The notes: generated from the letters alone by a model not told the origin. A stretch of 10,256 nucleotides of DNA from Fragilaria radians (GCA_900642245.1 CAAAJI010000975.1:7647-17902); one strand, 5' to 3'; positions 1 to 7,913 are shown, counted from the stretch's first letter. Numbers and translations: made by a program.

Positions 1-1614
1 TTCTATTTCTTAAAACAATATTGCATCGCATCCCAAGCTTCAAGCATGAATATGTTGGATAATGCAGAATGTCAAAGGCATTAAATTTCTTAAAGAGAGT
101 TCATCCAGGCAACAATTGTGGAAAATTTAACATGGTACACATTACATCTTTCTTCTGAGTGAAGACCATACACAAATGTGTAAGTTTTAGAATGGAAATA
201 TCCATGATTTAAACCCCAGTCAAAAATGTAAATACTTATTTCTCTATGATAGGCTTTTTACCTACATGTCAAAATCATTCCCCCCCCCCCCCTTCCAGGT
301 TACACTCTGCCATCCAACACTAGTGTTCATACGGAAAAGAAAAGAAATTGATTATTTAAAAGGACTCCTACAGAACAAACTAAATTGCTACTATTTTGAG
401 AAACTCAAATGATTATTCAATCATCTTTCCTTCTGATACGGAAAAGCCATCACATGATGAGATCAATGCTAGGGATTGGATTCTGAAGGTACCAAATGAG
501 CTAGATTTTTGAGGAAAGGAAAAAATAGGAATAATATAGTATACGTAGCTTACTTATTGCTTAACAATCACATTCAATAATTCCTTTAAAATATTGCTAG
601 CTTAGCACTATGGTAATTGTTTTTCAATTATAGCCTTGATACCACATTGCACTTACGTTCTTACAAATTTCAAGGGATTTTAAGATTCCAAATAAAATAA
701 AAGTCAACAAGTTTTAGAAAAGGTCAAGCTGAGATGTTTCTGAGATAATGTAGAAAAATAGTTTATTCAAGCACAAAAAAAATTAAAGAAATTTGGTGTG
801 AGGCTCTAATAATTTTTTCAGATTTATTTGATCCAGATATTTATAGAGTCACTCTATATTGCTGAATAGCACATCACCCAATGAGAGAAACTCAATGGAA
901 AGAAAGTTGTCCAATGTTCAAGAATGGAGGTATATGAATGTTACTGAGAAATCCGGTTTGTTTCAATGTTGTGGAATGCAGGTTACAAGATCATTTTGTA
1001 GATAGTACAAGGAAGTAGGAAGGATAATCCCTATGAAATGTTATGCAATCAGAAGCCAGAATAGCCCTAATTCAAAAGGAAGATTCAGACAAGAAATGCT
1101 GATGAAGTAGATAAGCTTGGCGGCCGATCACTTCTGAAGAAGCGTGGTGCCACGGGATTGTGAATGCTGTGTTTACACACTTGTGGAACTCAAGTCTGAT
1201 TTAGTATATTGCAAAAAACTACTTTCAAACCTTCATTCACACTCCAACAATTACCGATGACATATGAAAACTGTATTTAATTTCCGTAATGAGGAAAGGA
1301 TGTCATAGTCTAAAACACCTAATCCCAGTATATGTTTGACAACAATCTTCCAACTACGGATCATCCTAAAAAAATTTGTCATAACTTGGCAAAAGTATCG
1401 TTTCAGGTAAGTTGGAATTTTTATCATTAAATGTTTAGCTTCTTTGCGTTTTTGGTACTTTTCCTAGGTTTTTAATGACAAAATGGCCTATGTTGAGAAA
1501 ATTTGTCGCAAAAGAAATTTGTCACCATGGATGAATGTCAGTGGAAGCGCAAACCTTACAAACATGTCCTTTTGGGTTGCATCGTGATTATTTGGAATCA
1601 ACCCTAAACAAGAA
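1..1614. other. AT-rich intergenic DNA without a supported gene
   Basis: No frame on either strand stays open over a credible coding length, and stops are dense in all six frames. The stretch holds a 13-C homopolymer and several A- or T-rich runs. The first 150 bases, read on the minus strand, give faint similarity to the end of a Ty1/copia integrase (see findings), so part of this may be very old retroelement DNA. The right edge is the 3' flank of the DUF2854-like gene. I see no tRNA, rRNA or CRISPR structure. Confidence 0.6.
280..292. repeat. Poly-C homopolymer (13 C)
   Basis: Thirteen consecutive C bases sit in otherwise AT-rich DNA. Homopolymers of this length slip in replication and sequencing, so the exact length is uncertain. 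No gene is affected. Confidence 0.9.
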
Positions 1615-2498
1615 TTATACCGTAGTTGTTGCTGATTTCGTCGTTTGTGTCGTGAGACGTATTCCCACGATACGTTGATCACCATCCAGTTTCAAGACTT
1701 CTGCTGATACACCTGGTCCAAAGAATGTTTCATATTTTTGGACTCGTCGTTCATCAGCCCACATTTTGTAGGGTGTGTCCAAGGATTGCCAAACCATGGT
1801 GAAACCCAATTCACCATTTTCCAAAACTTCTTGACGTAATTCCTTCAATTGAGGATATGACTTACCCGGAACGACAAGACCCAACTTTTTCACCGTGGTA
1901 TCCAAGTGAGCTTCATCTCCATATCGATGACGAGTCACATCCTGTTTGATCTTGAGAATTGTCTCGGTAGCTTTAGATTCAAATACTTTATCCGCTTCGG
2001 GTGTAGTAAAACATGGCACTGGAGGAATCTCTGCATATTTTAACGCGGCACCGGCAAGAAATACGGGAATACCGTATACAAAACCGAGACCAGATACATT
2101 GAGTCCATCACCACCTGACTCACTAAGATATTCAGTGAACGATAGGACAGTAATGAGAACCCCGGTTGCAATAATAAGATTACCCAAAGAGAAGCCTCGT
2201 ATCTCAAATGGTGGCTCTCCAGCATTATTGATCCCAGCTCCACCAATCATGGCACTTTTGGATGCGACCCAACCATCCTATAAAAGTTGAACGTGTAAGA
2301 AACATTCCTATGCTTGTCTGTGAAACCCTTTATCATGCCCTAGACACTTACTCCATCATCCGACATGTACAACGGCGGAGCCACAATAGGTCGCATGAAT
2401 GGAAGGCGTAATGTAGCTTTCACATTGGGGGCAAATGCTACACAATTTTGGAAAACGAGATGACAAAGAAGAACGAAAATGGATGTCGATTGTTTCAT
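1615..2498 (-). CDS. Plastid-targeted DUF2854-like membrane protein, two exons
   Basis: Join of exon 1 (2352-2498) and exon 2 (1615-2277), 269 residues, stop TAA. Exon 1 starts at an ATG and encodes a signal peptide (MKQSTSIFVLLCHLVF) followed by VAFAP, the ASAFAP-type site that sends diatom proteins through the ER into the plastid. Exon 2 begins DGWVASKSAM in the same phase. Two hydrophobic segments follow, at about residues 79-96 and 112-129 (GFVYGIPVFLAGAALK), then a hydrophilic C-terminal half with GELGFTMVW and RRVQKYETFFGPGV. The paired helices with YGIP...GAALK..E..PVP and the conserved tail fit the DUF2854 family of cyanobacteria and plastids, whose function is unknown to me; this assignment is from memory of the family pattern. 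A start at the internal Met (2250) would lose the targeting signal and is less likely. The protein is probably thylakoid or envelope located, by inference. Confidence 0.82.
2278..2351 (-). other. 74-nt spliceosomal intron of the DUF2854-like gene
   Basis: On the minus strand the donor is GGA|GTAAGTGT and the acceptor is CTTTTATAG|GATGG. Removing it joins exon 1 to exon 2 in phase 0 and links the plastid-targeting leader to the conserved membrane domain without a frame break. Short introns of this size are usual in diatoms. Confidence 0.85.
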
Positions 2499-2804
2499 TG
2501 TTAAAATTTATATGCTTTCGAGTTCCAACATTTTCCACATATGTCAGTGGAATTGACAACTAAGTTGTTGGATGACTCGACTCCCACAATATAGTAGTAG
2601 GCCACGGTACTTGTATGACGTCAAGTAGTCTTCGAAAAAAATAAATTCATCGCCACCAACACGATTGCCAACATTGAGAATAGGAAACAAAGAATCAAAC
2701 ATATATATTTACATAGATGTGATTTACAAAATAATAACTTGTCAAACCAAAAACCAAACAATTATTTGCTTGCCACCATACCTTGTTACCCCCCAGTGTA
2801 TGCT
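2499..2804 (-). promoter_or_regulatory. Upstream region of the DUF2854-like gene and 3' flank of the PH gene
   Basis: This spacer must hold the promoter of the DUF2854-like gene (reading leftward) and the 3' end signals of the PH-domain gene. It is AT-rich and contains one clear element, the CRE palindrome at 2616-2623. No further gene is visible. Confidence 0.5.
2616..2623. promoter_or_regulatory. CRE palindrome TGACGTCA
   Basis: A perfect 8-bp cAMP-response element, the site bound by bZIP factors of the CREB/ATF type, lies 118 nt upstream of the ATG of the plastid-targeted gene. In Phaeodactylum, TGACGT and ACGTCA elements mediate CO2/cAMP-responsive expression of plastid carbonic anhydrase genes. 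Its use here is inferred from position; an 8-mer can occur by chance. Confidence 0.5.
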
Positions 2805-4220
2805 TTATATTTCCACAAAGTCGGATGGGAATTTATTGTTGGATGCAGCAATGCTGGAACTAATTACTGAGGAGGTACCATCATCGGAATACATATTCCT
2901 CCAATCTCGATTATGAACTTGATCTAATATCATACTAAAGCTGGAGACTAATGCATCTCGTTCAATGGGTGTCGATGCTTGTAGGTCAAGAGATCCATTC
3001 TGTGTCAATAAGGAAAAGCACCATTCATCCAATAGATTAGAATTTTCAATTTTGGTCAATGCTGATGTTCGTTTGCCAACATCAATATATAATATATTGG
3101 GTAAGGCAATTTTATGTACCGTACCCTGCATTAGAATCGTTGTTTCTTTTGCAGCACTCATGGGTTTGTAAAATTCCGTTTGCCACAGTAAGGATAGCGT
3201 ATCCATATCAACACGGATACGAACAGTCTTGGGATCACAATGAACACCATGTGCAATCAATCGGATACCATCCTTACTCTCTAGACGTTCTCTAATTTCA
3301 GAAAGGATAGTAATGTTGGGTATTTGTGACATTGATGGATGATGTGGAGATGGTTCCTTTCGAGTAATCGGATTGTGAGGGATACGTGATACAGTAGTAG
3401 GTGGTGTCGAATCAACCTTGTTAGAATTTGTCCAATCCCAATTGTTTGCTGCCTCAAACATCCATGATGTAATTCCACTACTACTTCCTTCTGTTTCATT
3501 TGAAGACGGTACCTGTACTTTGGGTTGTGATATTGGTTGGGGCGGTGGATTGTTGGTTTTGTTCCTATTATTGATGTTGTTGCCAGAGGATGACGACGAC
3601 GATGACGAAATTGGTAAGGGTTTGTGAGAGTTACTATATTTGTCATTGGCATCATCTACCCAATGACCATGAAAGGATAATTGTTGATGATTTCCTCCTT
3701 TTCGTCGTCGTCTTCGTTTTTTATATCGTCGGATATGTGCCCGACAGGCATGACGTCGAAATCCCTGTGGTAACAATAAGTATAGGACCCAAAGGAAAAG
3801 TAAAGATAGGGAACTATAAATGGAAAACGCCGTTGAGGAAAAATAGTCATGATTTGTGGATGATGGTATTATCAAATGGATAAAAGAGGATGATGATGAT
3901 GAAGAGGAAGAAGAGGAAGAGGAAGATTCGGAAGGAACAACATTATTGTCCTGGTCTTGTTGTGGTTGTTGATCGTTATTAGTTGGTGTTGACCAAGTTG
4001 GATTGATTGTTGTTGATGAATCATATAGTGATGATTGGGTGGTTGGATGTAAGGATGGTGGTTCAATCAAAGGAACTAGGATAATTCGTTCCAAATCCTT
4101 GGATAATGGAGGTATTTTCATGGTGCAAACGATGTGAGATGGGGCGATGAAATTGTCAACGGAAATTGTAACAACTAAATTACTGTACTTACTACATCCT
4201 GGTTTTGTTTGTAATTCCAT
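2805..4220 (-). CDS. Single-TM protein with C-terminal PH-like domain
   Basis: Intact 471-residue frame. Order of parts: an N-terminal region (1-96) rich in Pro, Thr and Gln; a 14-Ser run (99-112); a hydrophobic helix at about 131-151 (SLLFLWVLYLLL); directly after it a strongly basic stretch (155-174, with KKRRRRRK); a Ser/Asn/Pro-rich linker with a second Ser run (205-212); and a folded domain at about 305-437. That domain reads as a pleckstrin-homology fold: strand pattern IRLIAHG...VRIRVDMDTLSLLWQ, then LPNILYIDVGK, EWCFSLLTQNGSLDLQA and a closing helix ERDALVSSFSMILDQV. The positive-inside rule puts the PH-like domain in the cytosol, where it could bind phosphoinositides or a protein partner; this is inference. 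ATG 4220 gives the longest frame, but ATG 4121 (CACCATGAAA) has better context and would shorten it by 33 residues. Divergent from the gene at 4302. Confidence 0.75.
   Translation of the reverse strand: MELQTKPGCSKYSNLVVTISVDNFIAPSHIVCTMKIPPLSKDLERIILVPLIEPPSLHPTTQSSLYDSSTTINPTWSTPTNNDQQPQQDQDNNVVPSESSSSSSSSSSSSSSFIHLIIPSSTNHDYFSSTAFSIYSSLSLLFLWVLYLLLPQGFRRHACRAHIRRYKKRRRRRKGGNHQQLSFHGHWVDDANDKYSNSHKPLPISSSSSSSSGNNINNRNKTNNPPPQPISQPKVQVPSSNETEGSSSGITSWMFEAANNWDWTNSNKVDSTPPTTVSRIPHNPITRKEPSPHHPSMSQIPNITILSEIRERLESKDGIRLIAHGVHCDPKTVRIRVDMDTLSLLWQTEFYKPMSAAKETTILMQGTVHKIALPNILYIDVGKRTSALTKIENSNLLDEWCFSLLTQNGSLDLQASTPIERDALVSSFSMILDQVHNRDWRNMYSDDGTSSVISSSIAASNNKFPSDFVEI
3585..3608 (-). repeat. 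Coding trinucleotide repeat, 8 Ser
   Basis: A run of ATC/GTC-type codons on the minus strand encodes Ser 205-212 of the PH-like protein. It is the second Ser tract in the gene and lies in its disordered linker. Confidence 0.8.
3885..3926 (-). repeat. Coding trinucleotide repeat, 14 Ser
   Basis: Forty-two bases of (GAT)n/(GAA)n/(GAG)n-like trinucleotides on the plus strand encode Ser 99-112 of the PH-like protein. Mixed synonymous codons (TCA, TCT, TCC) show that it is not a fresh pure expansion. It is in frame and does not break the gene. Confidence 0.85.
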
Positions 4221-4301
4221 TCGATTATAACACTAGAGCAGTAAACTACAAACCTACTGTACTTAATACTTGTACTACTCATCCATTTTCCTATTCCAAA
4301 G
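4221..4301. promoter_or_regulatory. Short divergent promoter region
   Basis: Only 81 bp separate the longest possible start of the PH-domain gene (-) from the ATG of the signal-peptide gene (+). Both promoters must lie here, or within the first coding codons if the PH gene starts at 4121. No clear TATA box or repeated motif is visible. Confidence 0.45.
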
Positions 4302-4835
4302 ATGATCGTAGAGTCGAGGCGTGTCTCGTTTTGTGGTTGGTTCATGTTGGGATGGTTTCTACTTATACAACAACATCATCCTTATTCTTTGTTATTTGTT
4401 AGACCTGTCGATGCAACCAATATTCAATGGATACCTGCAAAATCAAATTCCAACAACAACAATAAGGATGATGCCGCTGCAGCGGCTCCTAAATCTCAAC
4501 GATATTGGGATGAAAATAAAATTCCACGACCCGATTATGCCAAGACGGATGAGGAACTTGCTGCAGAAGGACATATCGCAACAACAGCAAAAGCAAGTTG
4601 GATATGGATTCTAGTTTATACATTGGGATTAGCAGGACTGATTCGATTTTTGCTTTTACGTAATGCCAAGAATACGTTTATGGATTCATCATCGTTAGGA
4701 CATCGACTGGTAGATCCACCACCCATATATAGTCCTCATAGACTCCTTCCAAATCGTACCACTGTGAGTACAGAACAATGTCGAGCAGCACGATTGGCAC
4801 GATTTCAAGAGAAACAAACGAAGGAAGAATCCTAG
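4302..4835 (+). CDS. Small secretory-pathway single-TM protein, unknown function
   Basis: 177 residues, ATG to TAG. The N-terminus (residues 1-38) has a basic start, a hydrophobic core (CGWFMLGWFLLI) and a possible cleavage site after PVDA, consistent with a signal peptide. A polar Asn/Ala-rich linker (48-62) leads to a charged segment SQRYWDENKIPRPDY, then KTDEELAAEG. A clear transmembrane helix follows at about 99-119 (WIWILVYTLGLAGLIRFLLLR). The C-terminal tail is short and basic, with PPPIYSPHRLLP and CRAARLARFQEK. If the leader is cleaved this is a type I protein with a cytosolic tail. I do not recognise the family. The frame, the leader and the tidy neighbours make it a real gene. It shares a divergent promoter with the PH protein and converges with the SGNH gene. 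Confidence 0.75.
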   Translation: MIVESRRVSFCGWFMLGWFLLIQQHHPYSLLFVRPVDATNIQWIPAKSNSNNNNKDDAAAAAPKSQRYWDENKIPRPDYAKTDEELAAEGHIATTAKASWIWILVYTLGLAGLIRFLLLRNAKNTFMDSSSLGHRLVDPPPIYSPHRLLPNRTTVSTEQCRAARLARFQEKQTKEES

Positions 4836-4973
4836 ACCCAACACAATCTTATATCATAACCTTAGAGACGCATGACTAACTACACAATAACTCTATTATT
4901 GATCACTAAAATCAGGAATTATATATATATATACTTCATTATTCATTTTTCTCCTCCCATTCATTTCTCCTTA
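4836..4973. terminator. Convergent 3' ends with a (TA)7 tract
   Basis: The + gene stops at 4835 and the - gene stops at 4974, so both transcripts must end, probably overlapping, in these 138 bases. The DNA is AT-rich and includes a (TA)7 run at 4920-4933. No canonical AATAAA is obvious on the plus strand, which is common in diatoms. Confidence 0.5.
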
Positions 4974-6392
4974 TTACCCTCTTGATGGACCAAATTCCCA
5001 TTCCAATGGTGTTATTTTTTCGTTACTGAGAGTCATACCAATCACTCGAAAGGGTTCTTGTCCAAGACTTGTGGGAATCATTGTAATGTTTGTTTTCCCT
5101 ATTGGAATACTACCCAGAGCTATTGTACGAATGTCATGATGATCATCCATCGTATTCCATGTATTCAACGTCACCGTATTGCCCAGGACTGTCACTTCCA
5201 CATTGGGATAGAACCCATCCACTTTCGATGTATGATAACTCATATACAGTGTACGACTACTTGTTGACAACGACGACGACAACGACGACAGCTCCTGGGA
5301 GTCATCGTTCAATCGGTTGGACACTGTAATCCATGCCTCTTCTGGAAAAGATACATTGGTCAATAATTCCAAACCAAAGTGACCATTCCTAACATCAAAT
5401 TGACTCATTTGGAAATTACCAAATGGATAACGAGTTCCACCTGTAAAGTACCAAAAGTCACATGCGTCACCTCCATCCCAAGTTCCCTGCACATTGGAGG
5501 ATATCATTGTTGTTGTACCATCCATATTCTTCTTTTTATGACTTTGTATAATAAACGTCATCGCTTCTGCAATTGCCTTGTGTCCCAATTCACTCACATG
5601 AGAATGTTGCTTCTCATCAAAGTATCCTAAAAAGTCGATCAATGTTTGTTTACCAGTCTCTCGTTGTTGGAAACTAAATTCATACCCTCCAATCGTTTGG
5701 ACAATTTGCCATATGGTCGCATCTGCAGTCCCACGTTCGGGCAAATACCAATAACCTGTATCCTTCTGAAGAGCTTCAATCACTGTGGACAAACTGACAC
5801 CCTCCAATCCATTCTCTGCCTTCCATTGGACTATATTTTGACTTTCCTTAATGTTCTTACTATTACTGACCTTTCTGCGAAAATGAATTGGTTCCCAATT
5901 TCGCATCAGAATAATAATTGCCTGGGGGAATCGATCCCGTATTCGATGAGCCAAATCATTTAGACCCTGAGCATACTTTAACCAATAATCCAAAACAATC
6001 ACATCGTATAACGTATCATCTCCAATAATTGTTTCCGAACAAACGGCATAATAATTCGGTCCCATGGACGAATGGGCAAAGTTATCGACTGTCGGAGAAA
6101 GAAGATATGGATATGCCATAAATCTACTGTTCAAACCAATTCCCCAAGAATTGGCTCCACCAAATACTGCCAATCGTAATCTATCCTTATTGTAGCCGAA
6201 TCCCAATTTCCTTAAGAACCAATGATGATCCTCATCCTTCTTCTCATTATCATGGTCAATATTATTATGGCTTTTCGTTTGACGAGTCTCTGGTGATACT
6301 GTGGTTTGTAGATCTTTTACCTTCACGACAATAGATACAATTCCTAGAAGTATCCCCAGTGTTATAATTACCAACAAAAGTACTTGATTCAT
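4974..6392 (-). CDS. Type II membrane protein with SGNH/GDSL-hydrolase-like domain
   Basis: 472 residues from the first ATG of the frame (context TTCACCATGAA); the frame is open for another 59 codons upstream but holds no ATG there. A hydrophobic segment at residues 2-24 (NQVLLLVIITLGILLGIVSIV) acts as signal anchor, followed by a charged stem (25-65). The domain at about 70-285 shows SGNH blocks: LAVFGGANSWGIGL with Ser82 as the likely nucleophile, VDNFAHSSMG in the place of block II, YDVIVLDYW in the place of block III, and HVSELGHKAIAEAM with His265 as the likely catalytic His. The family cleaves ester bonds, often acetyl groups on glycans or lipids. Odd points: the usual Asp three residues before the His is Gln, and block III lacks the usual GxND. 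The remaining 190 residues look beta-rich (TWDGGDACDFWYFTGGTRYP; GHFGLELLTN) with a Ser run, and resemble nothing I know. A lumenal or extracellular location is inferred. Confidence 0.72.
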   Translation of the reverse strand: MNQVLLLVIITLGILLGIVSIVVKVKDLQTTVSPETRQTKSHNNIDHDNEKKDEDHHWFLRKLGFGYNKDRLRLAVFGGANSWGIGLNSRFMAYPYLLSPTVDNFAHSSMGPNYYAVCSETIIGDDTLYDVIVLDYWLKYAQGLNDLAHRIRDRFPQAIIILMRNWEPIHFRRKVSNSKNIKESQNIVQWKAENGLEGVSLSTVIEALQKDTGYWYLPERGTADATIWQIVQTIGGYEFSFQQRETGKQTLIDFLGYFDEKQHSHVSELGHKAIAEAMTFIIQSHKKKNMDGTTTMISSNVQGTWDGGDACDFWYFTGGTRYPFGNFQMSQFDVRNGHFGLELLTNVSFPEEAWITVSNRLNDDSQELSSLSSSLSTSSRTLYMSYHTSKVDGFYPNVEVTVLGNTVTLNTWNTMDDHHDIRTIALGSIPIGKTNITMIPTSLGQEPFRVIGMTLSNEKITPLEWEFGPSRG

Positions 6393-6839
6393 GGTGAAAA
6401 TGAAACCCTTACAACAAATTGGTTCGACTTGTTTGGGAGGAAAAAGCCTATATATGTCTTGTCGGAGACTTAATGACCATACCTTAATGACTTCAAGAAA
6501 CCAGAAAAACCCCAATAGTGGAACAATGTCCAAACGGTTTCTCCGAACCGTCAGAATGTACCAGTCCAAGGAATTCCTTTTTGGTGTACCCTTCTCATTT
6601 ATGCCGAAGAACGGAATATCCCTTCCAACCTGGAGACGTAGTATATCTTTCTGTGGCTATGCATTGTGTTGTGGCACAATCCACTTATTTCTATTTAGTG
6701 TGATTCCAGGAATTGTGGACGACAGCGTCTGGCGGCTCTGACAAGGCTACAATGGTTAACTGACATGGGATATGTATTGAAGAAAAAGTCTGTTGAACTG
6801 GTCAGTGGTTGATGTTCAAAAATGAGGGTACCCTACAAA
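6393..6839 (-). promoter_or_regulatory. Upstream region of the SGNH-like gene
   Basis: This should contain the promoter and 5' UTR of the minus-strand SGNH-like gene. Frames open on the plus strand between 6391 and 6741 lack any recognisable domain and overlap the 5' end of that gene, so they are probably chance. The right end grades into the copia relic. Confidence 0.4.
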
Positions 6840-7190
6840 AGGGAATGGATCTGTTATTGACATGGGGACAAATGCAAATTTCAAGTTGATGTTAAAGGTT
6901 TCCAAACAATTGAAGGAAGACAAACAATTCTGCAGGAGGTGCCTTTTTCTACGACTGAGAGTGCATTTGCCAATACAAACTTAGTAACGGAGAGAACTGT
7001 AATTGAAGCAAAATATAATTTAAGTTGGATGCAGAAAGGTATCTACAACACAAATGGAATACTCCTAAACTGATGTTGAAAAATATACTTGCCTATTGAA
7101 ATTACATGGGTTAAAAGGTCATTGTAAGTAGCGTAACAAAGATATTCACTAGCACAAGACTTCAATTAAAGCGTATGATAGAATGGCATA
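6840..7190 (+). mobile_element. Ty1/copia retrotransposon relic (RNase H C-terminal part)
   Basis: The plus strand carries, in order but with frameshifts and stops, the conserved end of a copia-type polyprotein. GSVIDMG (about 6846-6870) matches the G.VI..G strand. ILQEVPFSTTESAFANTNL (from 6927) matches the diagnostic copia RNase H block with STTESEY; STTES itself is 6948-6962. IYNTNGILLN (7041-7070) matches the EDNNGAL block. KIFTSTRLQLKRMIEWH (7139-7186) matches the DIFTK...RKML.GW end of pol. Order and spacing fit the family and argue against chance. Reverse transcriptase, integrase and gag are absent and no LTR could be paired by eye. Confidence 0.65.
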
Positions 7191-7676
7191 TATGTTCCTG
7201 TACTCTTCTGTATACTATGAGCTGTTTTGTATTTGGAAAGGTGATGAATACATTTCATTCAGTCAAATTCTATAATATGTGAATTAAAAACGGATATAAA
7301 ATCATTTGTATATGGAACATACATTTTGGATTTTCTTAAATTTAAATCTTGTCACATTCCATGTCATGATGGGACAAAAAGAAATTCAAGGTTTGCATTT
7401 ACAGACATTTCTTATCAAGGCATTACAGTCTAGTGAAGTTTCCTTGTCTTTCCACTGGATGGTATATATCCCATTAAACACCTCAGCAATTAATCTAAAT
7501 GAAACTCTTACTTTTTATATTACATTCACAGCAATAGTCAAGAATTGATGATCGCTAATAAATTTGCCGTTAAGATTAGATCAGCTTGAGTACTTGAAAA
7601 TTAAATTACTAGCACTGCCACGATGACTGATGAGAAGAAATTAGTCAAAAACTGAGAATTGACTGGATTCGAGAAG
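7191..7676. other. AT-rich DNA between retroelement relics
   Basis: This is where the 3' LTR of the copia relic would be expected, but no repeated copy or clear TG...CA boundary was found. An open frame at 7312-7548 (+) starts at an ATG yet shows no recognisable domain and has a composition rich in Leu, Phe and Thr like other AT-rich noncoding DNA. I do not call it a gene. Confidence 0.5.
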
Positions 7677-7913
7677 ATGACAACAGAGAATGTCACAGAA
7701 CTCCAAACAAACTCAGAGATGACACGATACCAATTTACAGAAGAGGGAACGAGCAACATTGTGAAGCGACCAGCAGATGACGAAAACTACAGCGAGAATC
7801 AGCAGAATCCACAACGTCGAAAGAGAGAATGGTTGACAGCTCCGGTCGGAATACGACATCCTCGCATTGGAAGTGAGTATCAAGTTTCCAGTCTACCATC
7901 ACCTTCGGAATAG
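7677..7913 (+). pseudogene. Orphan 78-codon frame with ELM2-like motif (possible gene fragment or first exon)
   Basis: An ATG-initiated frame (context GAGAAGATGACA) encodes 78 residues with coding-like composition. It has an acidic, polar N-terminal half, a basic patch (QRRKREWL) and the end PRIGSEYQVSSLPSPSE before TAG. The pattern R-[IV]-G-x-x-[YF]-Q-x-x-x-[LI]-P is the start of the ELM2 domain and of related short motifs in chromatin and Myb-like regulators; diatoms have many such proteins. Only the motif start is present. A possible splice donor (GTGAGTAT at about 7872) lies inside GSEYQ, so the frame could be a first exon, but no continuation is seen before the gypsy relic. It sits between two retroelement relics, which suggests a stranded gene fragment. 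A tiny real protein is the alternative. Confidence 0.35.

Noticed and set aside
280..292. Poly-C run as a functional i-motif or G-quadruplex
   Set aside because: A single homopolymer in gene-free DNA; nothing nearby suggests a role and its length may be a sequencing artefact.
1030..1200. Plus-strand ALIQKEDSDK ... WRPIT resembling a non-LTR reverse transcriptase motif
   Set aside because: Three stops separate the two pieces and no later RT motifs (such as the catalytic DD block) follow at the expected distance.
1488..1685. 65-codon minus-strand frame overlapping the 3' end of the DUF2854-like gene
   Set aside because: It overlaps the true coding frame in another phase and shows no domain.
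3281..3655. 124-codon minus-strand frame rich in His, Arg and Leu
   Set aside because: It is a shifted reading of the PH-like gene; its composition comes from the repetitive Ser/Asn codons of the real frame.
6393..6569. N-terminal extension of 59 codons to the SGNH-like protein
   Set aside because: The upstream frame has no ATG (it would start at TTG), and the first ATG at 6392 has a good context and opens directly into a signal anchor.
7312..7548. 78-codon plus-strand frame, with VTFHVMMGQK recalling a copia zinc knuckle
   Set aside because: The cysteines are absent, the spacing has an extra residue, and the rest has the composition of chance AT-rich DNA.
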